Notes: a model not told the origin generated them from the letters alone. Numbered from the stretch's first letter, positions 16,282 to 25,286 are shown. The stretch: DNA of 64,000 nt from BOG-908 sp963795825 (GCA_963795825.1 CAWCIW010000001.1:1488001-1552000); one strand, 5' to 3'. Program-made: numbers and translations.

Positions 16282-17016
16282 ATGCGCCAACTCATCGCCG
16301 GCAACTGGAAAATGAACGGCCTCATGGCCGAAGCCGCCAGCCTCGCCGCCGCCATACGCGACCAGGCGCATGGCCTGCACTGCGACCTCCTCGTCTGCCC
16401 CCCCTTCCTCCAGCTCGGCCTGGTTGCCGACATCCTGGACGAAACCCTCGTCGCCATCGGCGGCCAGGACTGTGCAGCCGACCCAGCCGGCGCCCATACC
16501 GGAGATATCTCCGCCGAAATGCTTGCCGATGCCGGCTGCCTCGCCGTCATCCTCGGCCACTCCGAACGCCGCCAGAACCACCACGAAACCAACGCGCACA
16601 TCCACGCCAAAACCCGCGCCGCCGCCCGCGCCGGCCTGATCCCGATCGTCTGCGTGGGCGAAACCGAAGCCGAACGCGACTCCGGCCAGGAGACCGCGAT
16701 CGTCGGCCGCCAGATCGCCGAAAGCCTGCCCGCGGACTTCGCCGGCATCGTCGCCTACGAACCGATCTGGGCCATCGGCACTGGCCGCACGCCCACCGTC
16801 GCCGAAGTGGCCGCCGTCCACAGCCACATACGCAGCGCCCTGCTGGCCCGCCTGGGCGAGGCCGGCCGCATTTTGCGCATCCTCTATGGCGGCTCGGTGA
16901 AGCCGGACAACGCGGCGGAATTGCTGGCCGTGGCCGAGGTGGGCGGTGCCCTGGTGGGTGGGGCTTCCTTGCAGGCGGACAGTTTTATGGCGATCGCGCG
17001 GGCGGCCAAAAGGTAA
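16282..17016 (+). CDS. tpiA: Triosephosphate isomerase TpiA
   Basis: A 244-residue glycolytic enzyme interconverting dihydroxyacetone phosphate and glyceraldehyde 3-phosphate. Catalytic residues are in place: Lys10 in N-W-K-M-N-G, His93 in G-H-S-E-R-R and Glu160 in A-Y-E-P-I-W-A-I-G-T-G; the phosphate-binding Y-G-G-S-V-K-P is near the end. The start at 16282 follows AAGGA by 5 bp; the longer upstream frame is only translated element sequence. The tpiA-secG-pyrG order is common in alphaproteobacteria, but here five extra genes are interleaved. Confidence 0.96.
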   Translation: MRQLIAGNWKMNGLMAEAASLAAAIRDQAHGLHCDLLVCPPFLQLGLVADILDETLVAIGGQDCAADPAGAHTGDISAEMLADAGCLAVILGHSERRQNHHETNAHIHAKTRAAARAGLIPIVCVGETEAERDSGQETAIVGRQIAESLPADFAGIVAYEPIWAIGTGRTPTVAEVAAVHSHIRSALLARLGEAGRILRILYGGSVKPDNAAELLAVAEVGGALVGGASLQADSFMAIARAAKR

Positions 17017-17066
17017 GGCAAGGCCTTCTTTTCTGAAGAAAAGAAGCAAAAGACTTTTGACTCCGC
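17013..17066 (+). repeat. Dispersed palindromic element, single arm (site 7)
   Basis: Arm with a TTCTTTTCTGAAGAAAAGAA hairpin, then AGCAAAAGACTTTTG and a GACTCCGCTGTCGCC end. It begins at the tpiA stop codon. The same spacer end recurs at sites 18 and 19. Confidence 0.85.
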
Positions 17067-17154
17067 TGTCGCCGGCTGCGGCCGGCATATCGCTTCGATA
17101 CCAGAGCTACGTCGCTTGACGGCACGCCAACCGCCCCGTCACCTAGCCCGCACA

Positions 17155-17763
17155 ATGCCCCCAACCCTGCAAACCCACACCGGCGCCGCCATCGGCCCTC
17201 TGATCCCCCACCTCGCCGCCCTGCGCTGCGCCATCTTCCGCGACTACCCCTACCTCTACGACGGCGACGAAGCCTACGAACGCCAATACCTCGCCACCTA
17301 CCAGCACAGCCCGGCCGCCGCGATCGTCGTCGCCATCGACAACACCAAAATCATCGGCGCCAGCACCTGCCTGCCTCTGGCCGACGCCGACCCCGCCATC
17401 CAGCACCCTTTGCGCGCCCAGAACATCGACCCGAACCGCGTGTTCTATTTCGGCGAAAGCGTCCTGCAACCCGCCTACCGCAACCGGGGCCTCGGCGTGG
17501 GCTTCTTCGACGCCCGGGAGGCCCACGCCAGAACCCGGCCAGGCACCGATTTCGCCGCCTTTGCCAGCGTCCTCCGGCCGGAAAACCACCCCGCCCGCCC
17601 CGCCGGCTACCACCCGCTCGACGCCTTCTGGACGAAGCGTGGCTACACACGCCGCCCCGACCTGGTGTGCCGCCTGTCCTGGCAGGAGACCGGCGCGCCG
17701 CACGAGACCGAACACGAACTGGTCTTCTGGATGAAATCGCTCTCCGGCGCCCCCCTGCCATGA
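17155..17763 (+). CDS. GNAT family N-acetyltransferase
   Basis: A 202-residue protein with the acetyl-CoA-binding pattern of the GNAT fold: a Y-F-G-E-S-V-L strand followed by R-N-R-G-L-G-V-G-F-F-D (the Q/R-x-x-G-x-G/A loop). The ATG at 17155 is chosen over an upstream TTG that adds a low-complexity leader. It overlaps the following nitrilase gene by ATGA and so is translationally coupled to it. The substrate is unknown; coupling with a nitrilase-family hydrolase and a SnoaL-like protein suggests they act on one small molecule. Confidence 0.8.
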   Translation: MPPTLQTHTGAAIGPLIPHLAALRCAIFRDYPYLYDGDEAYERQYLATYQHSPAAAIVVAIDNTKIIGASTCLPLADADPAIQHPLRAQNIDPNRVFYFGESVLQPAYRNRGLGVGFFDAREAHARTRPGTDFAAFASVLRPENHPARPAGYHPLDAFWTKRGYTRRPDLVCRLSWQETGAPHETEHELVFWMKSLSGAPLP

Positions 17764-18635
17764 TCGGCGCCGCTTCCATCCGACTGGGCGTGCTCGCCTA
17801 CCCGGTAACCGCCCCACCCACCTGGCAGCTCTACGCCGACAAATTCGCCGCCCTGATTGCCGAAGGTGCCGCATCCGGCGCCAACCTTCTCGTCCTGCCG
17901 GAATACGCCTGCATGGAGGTCGCCGCCTTCCAGCCAGGCACCGGCGACGCAAACGCCGAACTGCAAGCCGTCTGCGCCCTCTCCGACCAGCTCCTGGCCC
18001 TGGCCACCGAAACCGCCCGCCGCCACCGGATCTGGCTCGTCCCCGGCACCATGCCCTGGCGCGACCCGGCCACCGGCGCCATCCACAACCGCGCCCCCCT
18101 CATCGCTCCGGACGGCGACACGCAATTCCAATATAAATCCGTAATGACGCGCTTCGAGACCGAACGCTGGCGCGTCACCGCCGGCCCCCCGCCACGCACC
18201 TTCGAAACACCCTGGGGCCGCATCGGCATCGCCATCTGCTACGACAGCGAATTCCCCACCCTCGTCCGCGCCCAAACCCGCGCCGGCGCCTGGCTCATCC
18301 TGGTGCCGAGCTGCACCGACACGCTGCACGGCTTCAACCGTGTCCGCCTCTCCGCCCGCGCCCGCGCGCTGGAAAACCAGTGCTTCGTCGCCGTAGCCCC
18401 CACCGTAGGCGCCGCCCCGTCGCTCGCCACGCTCGACGACAACCACGGCCACGCCGCCATCTTCGGCCCCGTCGACCGCGGCTTCCCCGCCGACGGCATC
18501 ATCGCCCGCGCCCCGCCCGACACCCCCGGCTGGCTCTTCGCCGACCTCGACCCCGACCGCCTGGAAACCGTACGCGCCAACGGCGCCGTCAGAAACTTCC
18601 GCGACTGGCCAAACGAAGGAACACCCCCCGCATGA
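17760..18635 (+). CDS. Carbon-nitrogen hydrolase (nitrilase superfamily)
   Basis: A 291-residue enzyme with the Glu-Lys-Cys triad of the superfamily: Glu48 in L-P-E-Y-A, Lys126 in Q-Y-K-S-V and Cys160 in I-A-I-C-Y-D-S-E. Family members hydrolyse amides, nitriles or N-carbamoyl compounds; the branch cannot be told from sequence by eye. Start and stop overlap the neighbours by ATGA on both sides, giving a tight three-gene unit with the GNAT protein and the SnoaL-like protein. Confidence 0.9.
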   Translation: MIGAASIRLGVLAYPVTAPPTWQLYADKFAALIAEGAASGANLLVLPEYACMEVAAFQPGTGDANAELQAVCALSDQLLALATETARRHRIWLVPGTMPWRDPATGAIHNRAPLIAPDGDTQFQYKSVMTRFETERWRVTAGPPPRTFETPWGRIGIAICYDSEFPTLVRAQTRAGAWLILVPSCTDTLHGFNRVRLSARARALENQCFVAVAPTVGAAPSLATLDDNHGHAAIFGPVDRGFPADGIIARAPPDTPGWLFADLDPDRLETVRANGAVRNFRDWPNEGTPPA

Positions 18636-19036
18636 ACACGCAAGCCGCCACCCTGATCCAAGCCTATTACGACGCCTTCAACGCCCAAAACTGGCCAGCC
18701 ATGCTGGCCCTGCTGACCGACGACATCGCCCACGACATAAACCAGTCCACCCGCGAAACCGGCCGCGAAGCCTTCGCCACCTTCCTCCGACGCATGGACA
18801 CCAACTACGCCGAGCAGCTCACCAACATCGCAATCCTCACCAACCCCGACAACACCCGCGCCGCCGCTGAATTCACTGTCCACGGCACCTACAAGAAATC
18901 CGATCCCGGCCTTCCGGAAGCCCATGGCCAGACTTACACCCTCCCAGCCGGCGCGTTCTTCGAAATAGCCGGCAATCGCATCGCCCGCGTCACCAACTAC
19001 TACAACCTCGAAGACTGGATCAGCCAGGTCTCCTGA
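18632..19036 (+). CDS. SnoaL/ketosteroid isomerase-like (NTF2 fold) protein
   Basis: A 134-residue protein with the NTF2-like pattern: an N-terminal helix with Y-Y-D-A-F-N-A-Q-N-W, a central D-D-I-A-H-D-I-N strand, and the terminal F-F-E-I-A-G-N-R-I-A-R-V-T-N-Y-Y-N-L motif, which recalls ketosteroid-isomerase-related proteins. The fold forms a small-molecule pocket. Function is inferred only from its coupling (ATGA overlap) to the nitrilase-family gene. Confidence 0.78.
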   Translation: MNTQAATLIQAYYDAFNAQNWPAMLALLTDDIAHDINQSTRETGREAFATFLRRMDTNYAEQLTNIAILTNPDNTRAAAEFTVHGTYKKSDPGLPEAHGQTYTLPAGAFFEIAGNRIARVTNYYNLEDWISQVS

Positions 19037-19183
19037 ACCGCCAACCAAATTACATTGCGCAACCAAAACTAACCGGCCATAACACAGCTCAGGCGATCCG
19101 CAGACCCGATTAGCAACCTCACGCAAAGACCTGCGCCGCCAATTAACCGGCTATTGACCAACCGCAGAGCACATAGCCCCGAC

Positions 19184-20479
19184 ATGCCGGACCAGGACAC
19201 CCAAGCGCCGATAGAACTCGCGTTCGAGATCGCCAGCAACGACCTGCTATCCGTGCTCTGGGCGAGCAGATCCCGGGCCCGCAACCACACGCTCCTGGTA
19301 TCGGCAGCACAACCCCCGCCCACCCGCGCGCAACGCCTTAAAAGATCGCTCAAACCCTTCGCGTTCGGCTGTTGCCTCGGCGCGTTCCACTTGAACGCGA
19401 TCGCCTGGGTGATCTACGCAGCCTATGTAGCACGCGGCCACCCGATCGCCGTCCCGGCACACGCGGCATTGCTCAGCACCGGCACAATCCTGTTCGGCAT
19501 AATCTGGCTCTTGCTCCTGACAAAACCGGCCATTGCGAAAGCCCGCTTCCAAGCTGCCCTGAAACGACAATGGCGCACCAATTTGCCCGAAATCCTTCAG
19601 GCACCTCTGCCCGTCAGGCTAAGCCTGCTTACCGACAAGGTCGTCTTCGAAATCCTGGGTGGCCGGACAATCACGCCGCTGGGCCCCGCCGTCGAGCTGA
19701 TCGAGCAGGATGCACATATCGTGCTGAACCTGCGTGGCACGCCGTGTCCGATCCCGAAGCACACCCTGTTGCCCGACGCCACGCGCGCCATCCGCGTCTG
19801 GGCCACCGCGCACAGCCGCCTGTTCGTGCCCGTACCACAGCGCCACATCCTGTTGCCCCCGCGCCTTTCCGCCTGGACCGGCGCCGCGATCTGCCTCTGC
19901 TGCATCTTGATCGCCGGGAACGTCACGGCGCTGCCGAACCCCGCCACAAACCAGTCCCGCGCCGTCATGCTTGCTTTGCCGAACGCCACCACGATCATCG
20001 GCGGCGAGGTCGCCCATCTCAACGGACTCACCTACACGGCGTCCGTTTTCAACGGCGTGCTATACGACCAGTTGAGCGGCTATATCGATCGCCCGGAGAT
20101 ATCCGGCACCTTCCACATGGACCGCAGCGCCGCACCCTATCTCGCGCAAACCGCGCAAGACGAGTTCGCCGAAGAGCGGACCTGGAACATGACCGTTGGA
20201 AAAATCCCCGCCACCGCCAGGCGCTACGACCTCGACGCCGCCGGCGTGTACATCGCCTGGGACAACGCCCCAGGCGCCGACTACCCCGGCCATTGCGGCG
20301 CGCTGCGCGCCAATCGCGACACCTTGCCCGCCCCGGACGGCCGCGTCTTCTGGCGCGGCCGTCTCTACCTCCAGCTCTGTTCGGCGTCGATGTCGGCCGA
20401 CGACCTCAAGGCTTGGATGCTGCACGCGATCGCGCCGGTGTACCGGCAGATCGTCTCGCGCGCACAAGCCACCCCATAG
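19184..20479 (+). CDS. Hypothetical membrane protein
   Basis: About 431 residues with two hydrophobic segments near the N-terminus (about 60-80 and 92-115) and another around 235-255, a cytoplasmic stretch between them and a long C-terminal exported part with several cysteines. The middle part (F-E-I-L-G-G-R-T, then V-E-L-I-E-Q-D-A-H-I-V-L-N-L) recalls YcxB-like PH-type domains, but this is weak. An ATG at 19184 is used; an upstream TTG at 19154 is possible. I cannot assign a function. Confidence 0.6.
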   Translation: MPDQDTQAPIELAFEIASNDLLSVLWASRSRARNHTLLVSAAQPPPTRAQRLKRSLKPFAFGCCLGAFHLNAIAWVIYAAYVARGHPIAVPAHAALLSTGTILFGIIWLLLLTKPAIAKARFQAALKRQWRTNLPEILQAPLPVRLSLLTDKVVFEILGGRTITPLGPAVELIEQDAHIVLNLRGTPCPIPKHTLLPDATRAIRVWATAHSRLFVPVPQRHILLPPRLSAWTGAAICLCCILIAGNVTALPNPATNQSRAVMLALPNATTIIGGEVAHLNGLTYTASVFNGVLYDQLSGYIDRPEISGTFHMDRSAAPYLAQTAQDEFAEERTWNMTVGKIPATARRYDLDAAGVYIAWDNAPGADYPGHCGALRANRDTLPAPDGRVFWRGRLYLQLCSASMSADDLKAWMLHAIAPVYRQIVSRAQATP

Positions 20480-20545
20480 GTCCCCGAACCCCGCAACGAC
20501 CTCGCCTTGCCTTAACCCCCCCCACCCAATAGAACCCGCATCACC

Positions 20546-20917
20546 ATGAACGCCCTAGCCACCCTCACACCCGTCCTCCGCGTGCTCCACCTCTTCGTCA
20601 CCCTCGCCATGATCGGCGTCGTCCTGATCCAGCGCAGCGAAGGCGGCGGCCTCGGCATCGGCTCCACCCAGGGCATGGGCGCCTTCATGAGCGGCCGCGG
20701 CACCGCCAACCTCCTCACCCGCACCACCGCCATTCTCGCTGCCCTCTTCTTCACCATCTCCCTGGGCCTGGCCCTGCTCAACAAGGGCACCAACGGCGCC
20801 GGCCGCGACATCCTGGCCCCCACCCCGTCGGCCACCGCGCCCGCTTTGCTGAACCCCGCCCAACACCCACCAGCCAAGCCCGTCCCGCCGCCAGTCCCCA
20901 AAGTCCCCCAGAAGTGA
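20546..20917 (+). CDS. secG: Preprotein translocase subunit SecG
   Basis: A 123-residue membrane protein of the SecYEG channel. It has two transmembrane helices (residues about 11-28 and 62-78) flanking the conserved L-I-Q-R-S-E-G-G-G-L-G motif and a Pro-rich cytoplasmic tail. Its stop overlaps the GTG start of the following amine oxidase by GTGA. Confidence 0.92.
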   Translation: MNALATLTPVLRVLHLFVTLAMIGVVLIQRSEGGGLGIGSTQGMGAFMSGRGTANLLTRTTAILAALFFTISLGLALLNKGTNGAGRDILAPTPSATAPALLNPAQHPPAKPVPPPVPKVPQK

Positions 20918-22212
20918 GCCCGCTGGCCCAGGCCAGCACCCTCTCCACCGACACCGACATAGCCGTAATCGGGGCAGGGGCCGCGGGCCTCGCCTCTGCC
21001 ACCGCCCTGCGCGCCGCCGGCCTGCGCGTGGCGCTCCTCGAAGCCGCCCCCCACACAGGCGGCCGCGCCCGCACCACCACCATCGCCGGCCACCCGTTCG
21101 ACCACGGTGCCCACTGGCTACACGCCGCGCACCGCAACAAGCTGATCGCCCTGGCCCGCCAGGCCGGTCTGCAAACCCACCCCGACACCCCCTGGGACCA
21201 GCGCCTCCGCGTGGTCGATCCCCCAAACGCCACACCCGACCTCGCCGCCTACGAAGCCGCCGAACACGCCTGGACCCAAACCGTCACCGCCCGCCTGGCC
21301 CAAGCCACCGAGGGCCGCCAAACCGATTGCAGCCTCGCCGAAGCCGCCACCCCCGTGGCGGAAAACCCCTGGACCGCCACGATAGAATCCTGGGAAGGCG
21401 CCATAATCGCCGCCGCCGACGCCACCGACCTCAGCCTGGCCGACTGGCACGCCAACCAGCTCGAAGGCGAAAACCACATCCACCCGGCAGGCCTCGGCAC
21501 CCTGATCGCCCGCCTTTTCCAAACCCCGGCCAGCTGCAACACCATCGTCACCGCCATCGCCGCCACCCCGCAGGGCGTCCGCCTGCAAACCACCGCCGGC
21601 ACCCTGACCGCCAAAGCCGCCATCCTGACCGTGAGCACCGGCGTGCTGCGCGCCGAACAGATCGCCTTCTCCCCCCAACTCCCGCCCGAAACCCTGGCTG
21701 CCCTGAACGGCCTGCCGATGGGCCTGCTGACCAAGATCCTGGTCCACGCCGCCACGCAGGACCGCCTGGACCTCCCGCCCGACACCACCCTCTTCCGCCG
21801 CCTGACCACACGCGGCGCCCCCTTCCTCTCCACATCCTTCTGGCCCAACAACGCCCCCTTCGCCGTAGGCTATATCGGTGGCGCCGCCGCCTGGTCCTTC
21901 GCCCACGCCCCCCAAGCCGCCGGCGATTTCCTGCGCGAGACCCTCTCAGCCACCCTGAACCGCCCTGTCGCCCAGGCCTTCGCCCCCGAAACCCTGATGA
22001 CCGACTGGGCCACCAACCCCCTGCACCACGGCGCCTACGCCTACGCCCGCCCAGGCCAAACCACCGCCCGCGCCACCCTCGCTCAACCCCTCTGGGAAGG
22101 CCGCCTCCTCTACGCCGGCGAAGCCACCGCCCCCGACGGCCTCTGCGGCACCCTGGCCGGCGCCTACCGCGCCGGCCTCACCGCCGCCGCGCACCTGATC
22201 GCAGGCAAGTAG
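20914..22212 (+). CDS. FAD-dependent amine oxidase family protein
   Basis: A 432-residue flavoprotein. The Rossmann dinucleotide motif I-G-A-G-A-A-G-L is at residues about 18-25, followed by E-A-A-P-H-T-G-G-R-A-R-T and F-D-H-G-A-H-W-L-H. The C-terminal FAD motif Y-A-G-E-A-T-A-P-D-G-L-C-G-T-L-A-G-A is intact. Such enzymes oxidise amines or related substrates; the substrate is unknown. The GTG start at 20914 overlaps the secG stop, so it is probably translated by coupling to secG, which is unusual. Confidence 0.88.
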   Translation: MSPLAQASTLSTDTDIAVIGAGAAGLASATALRAAGLRVALLEAAPHTGGRARTTTIAGHPFDHGAHWLHAAHRNKLIALARQAGLQTHPDTPWDQRLRVVDPPNATPDLAAYEAAEHAWTQTVTARLAQATEGRQTDCSLAEAATPVAENPWTATIESWEGAIIAAADATDLSLADWHANQLEGENHIHPAGLGTLIARLFQTPASCNTIVTAIAATPQGVRLQTTAGTLTAKAAILTVSTGVLRAEQIAFSPQLPPETLAALNGLPMGLLTKILVHAATQDRLDLPPDTTLFRRLTTRGAPFLSTSFWPNNAPFAVGYIGGAAAWSFAHAPQAAGDFLRETLSATLNRPVAQAFAPETLMTDWATNPLHHGAYAYARPGQTTARATLAQPLWEGRLLYAGEATAPDGLCGTLAGAYRAGLTAAAHLIAGK

Positions 22213-22272
22213 CAGTAAGCCAGGCCTTCTTTTTTGCAAAAAAGAAGCAAAAAACTCTTGCTCCCCGCCTGC
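22213..22272 (+). repeat. Dispersed palindromic element, single arm (site 8)
   Basis: Hairpin CTTCTTTTTTGCAAAAAAGAAG region followed by AGCAAAAAACTCTTGC and a CCGCCTGCACC end. It begins directly after the amine oxidase stop codon. Confidence 0.85.
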
Positions 22273-22327
22273 ACCAAAGCCCGCCCTGTTCTAAAACAAC
22301 TAACCCGCAGCCAGGCCACCAAACTAA

Positions 22328-22627
22328 AGTCGCAAAGCGGCTTGCGAAACGCGGCCTGGTGAGTTGGCTGGCGTGGTTGTCCGAGCACCGGAGCGCAGTG
22401 GCCGCTTGGCCATGAGCACCGGAGCACAAGCCGAGCGTTTCAGGCGGCCACCAGGCCGAGCACCACAACCTCACCCCGCAAAACACCCAAACCCGAGTCG
22501 CAAAGCGGCTTGCGAAACGCGGCCTGGTGAGTCGGCTGGCGTGGTTGTTCGAGCACCGGAGCGCAGTGGCCGCTTGGCCATGAGCACCGGAGCACAGAAG
22601 AACCGCGTCAGACGGCCACCAGGGCGT
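22328..22627 (+). repeat. Direct repeat, two units of about 131 bp, upstream of pyrG
   Basis: Unit 1 is at 22328-22459 and unit 2 at 22496-22627, offset by 168 bp. The first 101 bp differ at only two or three positions; the remainder is more diverged but keeps CGGCCACCAGG. Each unit contains CTTGCGAAAC and a GAGCACCGGAGC motif that occurs twice per unit around a GGCCGCTTGGCC core. No protein family is apparent in any frame. Confidence 0.9.
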
Positions 22628-22654
22628 GTTTCGCAAGACGCTTGGTTTCGCAAG
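22628..22654 (+). promoter_or_regulatory. Two inverted copies of the CTTGCGAAAC box just before pyrG
   Basis: GTTTCGCAAG occurs at 22628-22637 and 22645-22654, each followed by a CTTG-containing stretch. It is the reverse complement of CTTGCGAAAC found at 22341-22350 and 22509-22518 in the direct repeat. Four copies of one 10-bp box within 320 bp, ending 28 bp before the pyrG start, suggest protein-binding sites, though no function has been shown. Confidence 0.45.
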
Positions 22655-22682
22655 CTGCGCTTGGTGTGTAGAAGGACGCCCC

Positions 22683-24314
22683 ATGACGCGTTACGTATTC
22701 ATCACCGGCGGCGTGGTATCCTCCCTCGGCAAAGGCATCGCATCCGCGGCGCTCGCAGCCCTCCTGCAAGCCCGCGGCTACCGCGTGCGCCTGCGCAAAC
22801 TCGACCCGTACCTGAACGTCGATCCAGGCACCATGTCGCCCTACCAGCACGGCGAAGTCTTCGTCACCGACGACGGCGCGGAGACCGACCTAGACCTAGG
22901 CCACTACGAACGCTTCACCGGCGTCGCCGCCACAAAAGCCGACAACGCCACCACAGGCCGCATCTACTCCGAAGTCATCGCCCGCGAACGCCGCGGCGAC
23001 TACCTCGGCGCCACCGTCCAGGTCATCCCCCACATCACCGACGCCATCAAAGAAGCCATCACCCGGGAGACCGACGACCTAGACTTCTGCCTGATAGAAA
23101 TCGGCGGCACCGTCGGCGACATAGAAAGCCTGCCTTTCCTCGAAGCCATCCGCCAGCTCGGCAACGAACTCGGCGCCGAACACACCATGTTCGTCCACCT
23201 AACCCTCGTCCCCTACATCCCCAGCGCCGGCGAACTAAAAACCAAACCAACCCAACACTCGGTAAAAGAACTACTGAACGTCGGCATCCAGCCGCAAATG
23301 CTGCTTTGCCGCTGCGACCGCCCGATCCCCGAAAACGAACGCCGCAAAATCGCCAGCTTCTGCAACGTGCGCGTGTCCGCTGTCGTCCCCGCACTCGACG
23401 CAGACACGATCTACGCAGTCCCCATCAGCTACCACGAGCAAGGCATGGACCGCGAAGTCCTGCGCCACTTCGCGCTCCCCTTCGAAGAACCGCCAGACAT
23501 CGAACGCTGGCACCGCATCGTCAACATCGTGCGTGCCCCAGAAGGCGAAGTGCGCATCGCGATCGTCGGCAAATACATCAACCTGCTCGACAGCTACAAA
23601 AGCCTCGCCGAAGCCCTAGCCCACGGCGGCATCGCAAACCGCGTGCGCGTAAAACTCGACTGGGTCGACAGCCAGATCTTCGAATCCCCAGACGCCGTCG
23701 CGCGCCTCGAAGACGTACACGGCATACTCGTGCCAGGCGGCTTCGGCGAACGCGGCACCGAAGGCAAAATCGCCGCCGTCCGCTTCGCCCGCGAACGCCG
23801 CATCCCGTTCTTCGGCATCTGCTTCGGCATGCAAATGGCCGTCATCGAATGCGCCCGCAATCTCGCGAATTTGCCAGACGCCAGCACAACCGAATTCGGC
23901 GCCTGCGCCGACCCCGTCGTCGGCCTCCTGACAGAATGGGCCCGCGGCAACGAAATCGAACGCCGCGCCGAAGGCGGCAACCTCGGCGGCACCATGCGCC
24001 TCGGTGCCTACCCCGCCGCGCTCGCCGCCGGCTCCCTCGTCCGCGACATGTATGCCGGCGCCCCTAACATCCAAGAGCGCCACCGCCACCGCTACGAAGT
24101 AAACGTCCACTACCGCGACCGCCTCGAAGCCACCGGCCTGCGCTTCTCCGGCATGTCGCCCGACGGCGTGCTCCCCGAAATCGTCGAATATCCCGACCAC
24201 CCCTGGTTCATCGGCGTGCAATATCACCCGGAACTCAAAAGCAAACCGTTCGCACCGCATCCGTTTTTCGCCGGCTTCATTGCGGCCAGCGTTTTGCAAA
24301 GCCGGCTGGTCTAG
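22683..24314 (+). CDS. pyrG: CTP synthase PyrG
   Basis: A 543-residue enzyme that aminates UTP to CTP with glutamine. The N-terminal amidoligase domain has G-G-V-V-S-S-L-G-K-G (residues about 9-18); the C-terminal class I glutaminase domain has Cys380 in G-I-C-F-G-M-Q and the Q-Y-H-P-E motif near the end. Length equals the family norm. The ATG at 22683 is preceded by GAAGGA at about 8 bp. The unusual direct repeat and CTTGCGAAAC boxes lie in its leader. Confidence 0.97.
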   Translation: MTRYVFITGGVVSSLGKGIASAALAALLQARGYRVRLRKLDPYLNVDPGTMSPYQHGEVFVTDDGAETDLDLGHYERFTGVAATKADNATTGRIYSEVIARERRGDYLGATVQVIPHITDAIKEAITRETDDLDFCLIEIGGTVGDIESLPFLEAIRQLGNELGAEHTMFVHLTLVPYIPSAGELKTKPTQHSVKELLNVGIQPQMLLCRCDRPIPENERRKIASFCNVRVSAVVPALDADTIYAVPISYHEQGMDREVLRHFALPFEEPPDIERWHRIVNIVRAPEGEVRIAIVGKYINLLDSYKSLAEALAHGGIANRVRVKLDWVDSQIFESPDAVARLEDVHGILVPGGFGERGTEGKIAAVRFARERRIPFFGICFGMQMAVIECARNLANLPDASTTEFGACADPVVGLLTEWARGNEIERRAEGGNLGGTMRLGAYPAALAAGSLVRDMYAGAPNIQERHRHRYEVNVHYRDRLEATGLRFSGMSPDGVLPEIVEYPDHPWFIGVQYHPELKSKPFAPHPFFAGFIAASVLQSRLV

Positions 24315-24371
24315 GAAGTAAGCAAGCGCTTTCTTTTTTGAAAAAAAGAAACAAAAAACTTTTGCTCCCTG
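24315..24371 (+). repeat. Dispersed palindromic element, single arm with T:A outer pair (site 9)
   Basis: GCTTTCTTTTTT pairs with AAAAAAGAAAC, so the usual C:G pair near the stem base is replaced by T:A on both sides. A CAAAAAACTTTTGC palindrome and CCCTGTCGG follow. It starts directly at the pyrG stop. Confidence 0.85.
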
Positions 24372-24798
24372 TCGGGGACGGCATGCAAATACGCGAGATT
24401 AAACATTTTTGCATGAAAACTGTCTCCAGCGCATCAATGGACGCGTGCTATGTCGAAAGCTAAATTGCGACTGTTGTTATGTGTTATTCGGAGGCTAATA
24501 ACGCTGAAAGCGGCTATCGCTGGAGAGACTGACACCTTCCAAACACGTCTTGGGCCGTCTTTAAAAGTTCGGCTCCTGAACCGGAATTCTGCAAAAGCCC
24601 GGCTCCGCAAATACGAAAATGTCGGACAATCATCCAAACATACACCTCGGTAGGGTGGAAAGATTCGCTCTGCCGTGTCTTGGGAGACGCAATCAAATGC
24701 CGAAATCCCACCAAAAGCTAAAGAACCTCCCGCATTGTTTTCGAAACCCGCGGCGCAACTCATCGTCCGGATAACCCGATAACGAAAAATCGTTTTCT
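24372..24798. other. Intergenic region, AT-richer, no gene recognised
   Basis: About 430 bp with several short frames on both strands, none with a recognisable motif or ribosome-binding site. Composition is visibly lower in GC than the surroundings, as in the neighbouring lipoprotein remnant, suggesting a small foreign or decayed segment. Confidence 0.4.
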
Positions 24799-25189
24799 CT
24801 AATAGTTCGGTTGAATCGGCGTGCCAGCGCCGTTGCTAACCGGATCACGAAACTCGGCTCCACTCGGCAAGCGGTGAAACCAGAAATCCGGCCCAGGATC
24901 GTAATCTGTAAAGTTCAAAGCAACCTGCGCGCCCGCTTCATCGCAGCCCATCTCTTCGAAGCTCGTGATCCACATGGGGAACAAATTGCACATGCAGCAC
25001 GTGGCTTACATAACCCGGATCACCCGCGCGCCCGCTATCAACAATGTTCTTAAGTATGCGCAACAACGCCGCCCCATCATGCGGCGGTTCTCTCATTGCG
25101 TCATCCTGCGCGCACCCAGCGCAAAGAACTATCATCATCGCCACTAAAGTTGCAGCTAGTCTACGAAACTGCAAACATCCCGCAGCCAT
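24799..25189 (-). pseudogene. Small lipoprotein-like gene with one frameshift
   Basis: The first part (from 25189) has a signal-peptide-like start and an L-C-A-G-C lipobox-like sequence. Around 24995 the meaningful frame changes: removing one C gives a continuous protein through H-V-N-L-F-P-M-W-I-T-S-F and D-P-G-P-D-F-W-F-H-R-L to a stop at 24799, about 130 residues. Both halves overlap by only a few codons. I do not recognise the family. It may be a real pseudogene or a sequencing indel. Confidence 0.45.
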
Positions 25190-25286
25190 TGACGAATTCT
25201 AACCCGCCCGCGATCGCACACTAAAACCGCTTGCCCAGCTCCCACTGTTCACCCTATGTTCCCCAAATCAACAGCCCCAGGCACCC

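Noticed and set aside
24434..24763. 109-codon reverse frame after pyrG
   Set aside because: No motif or plausible translation start; region looks non-coding.
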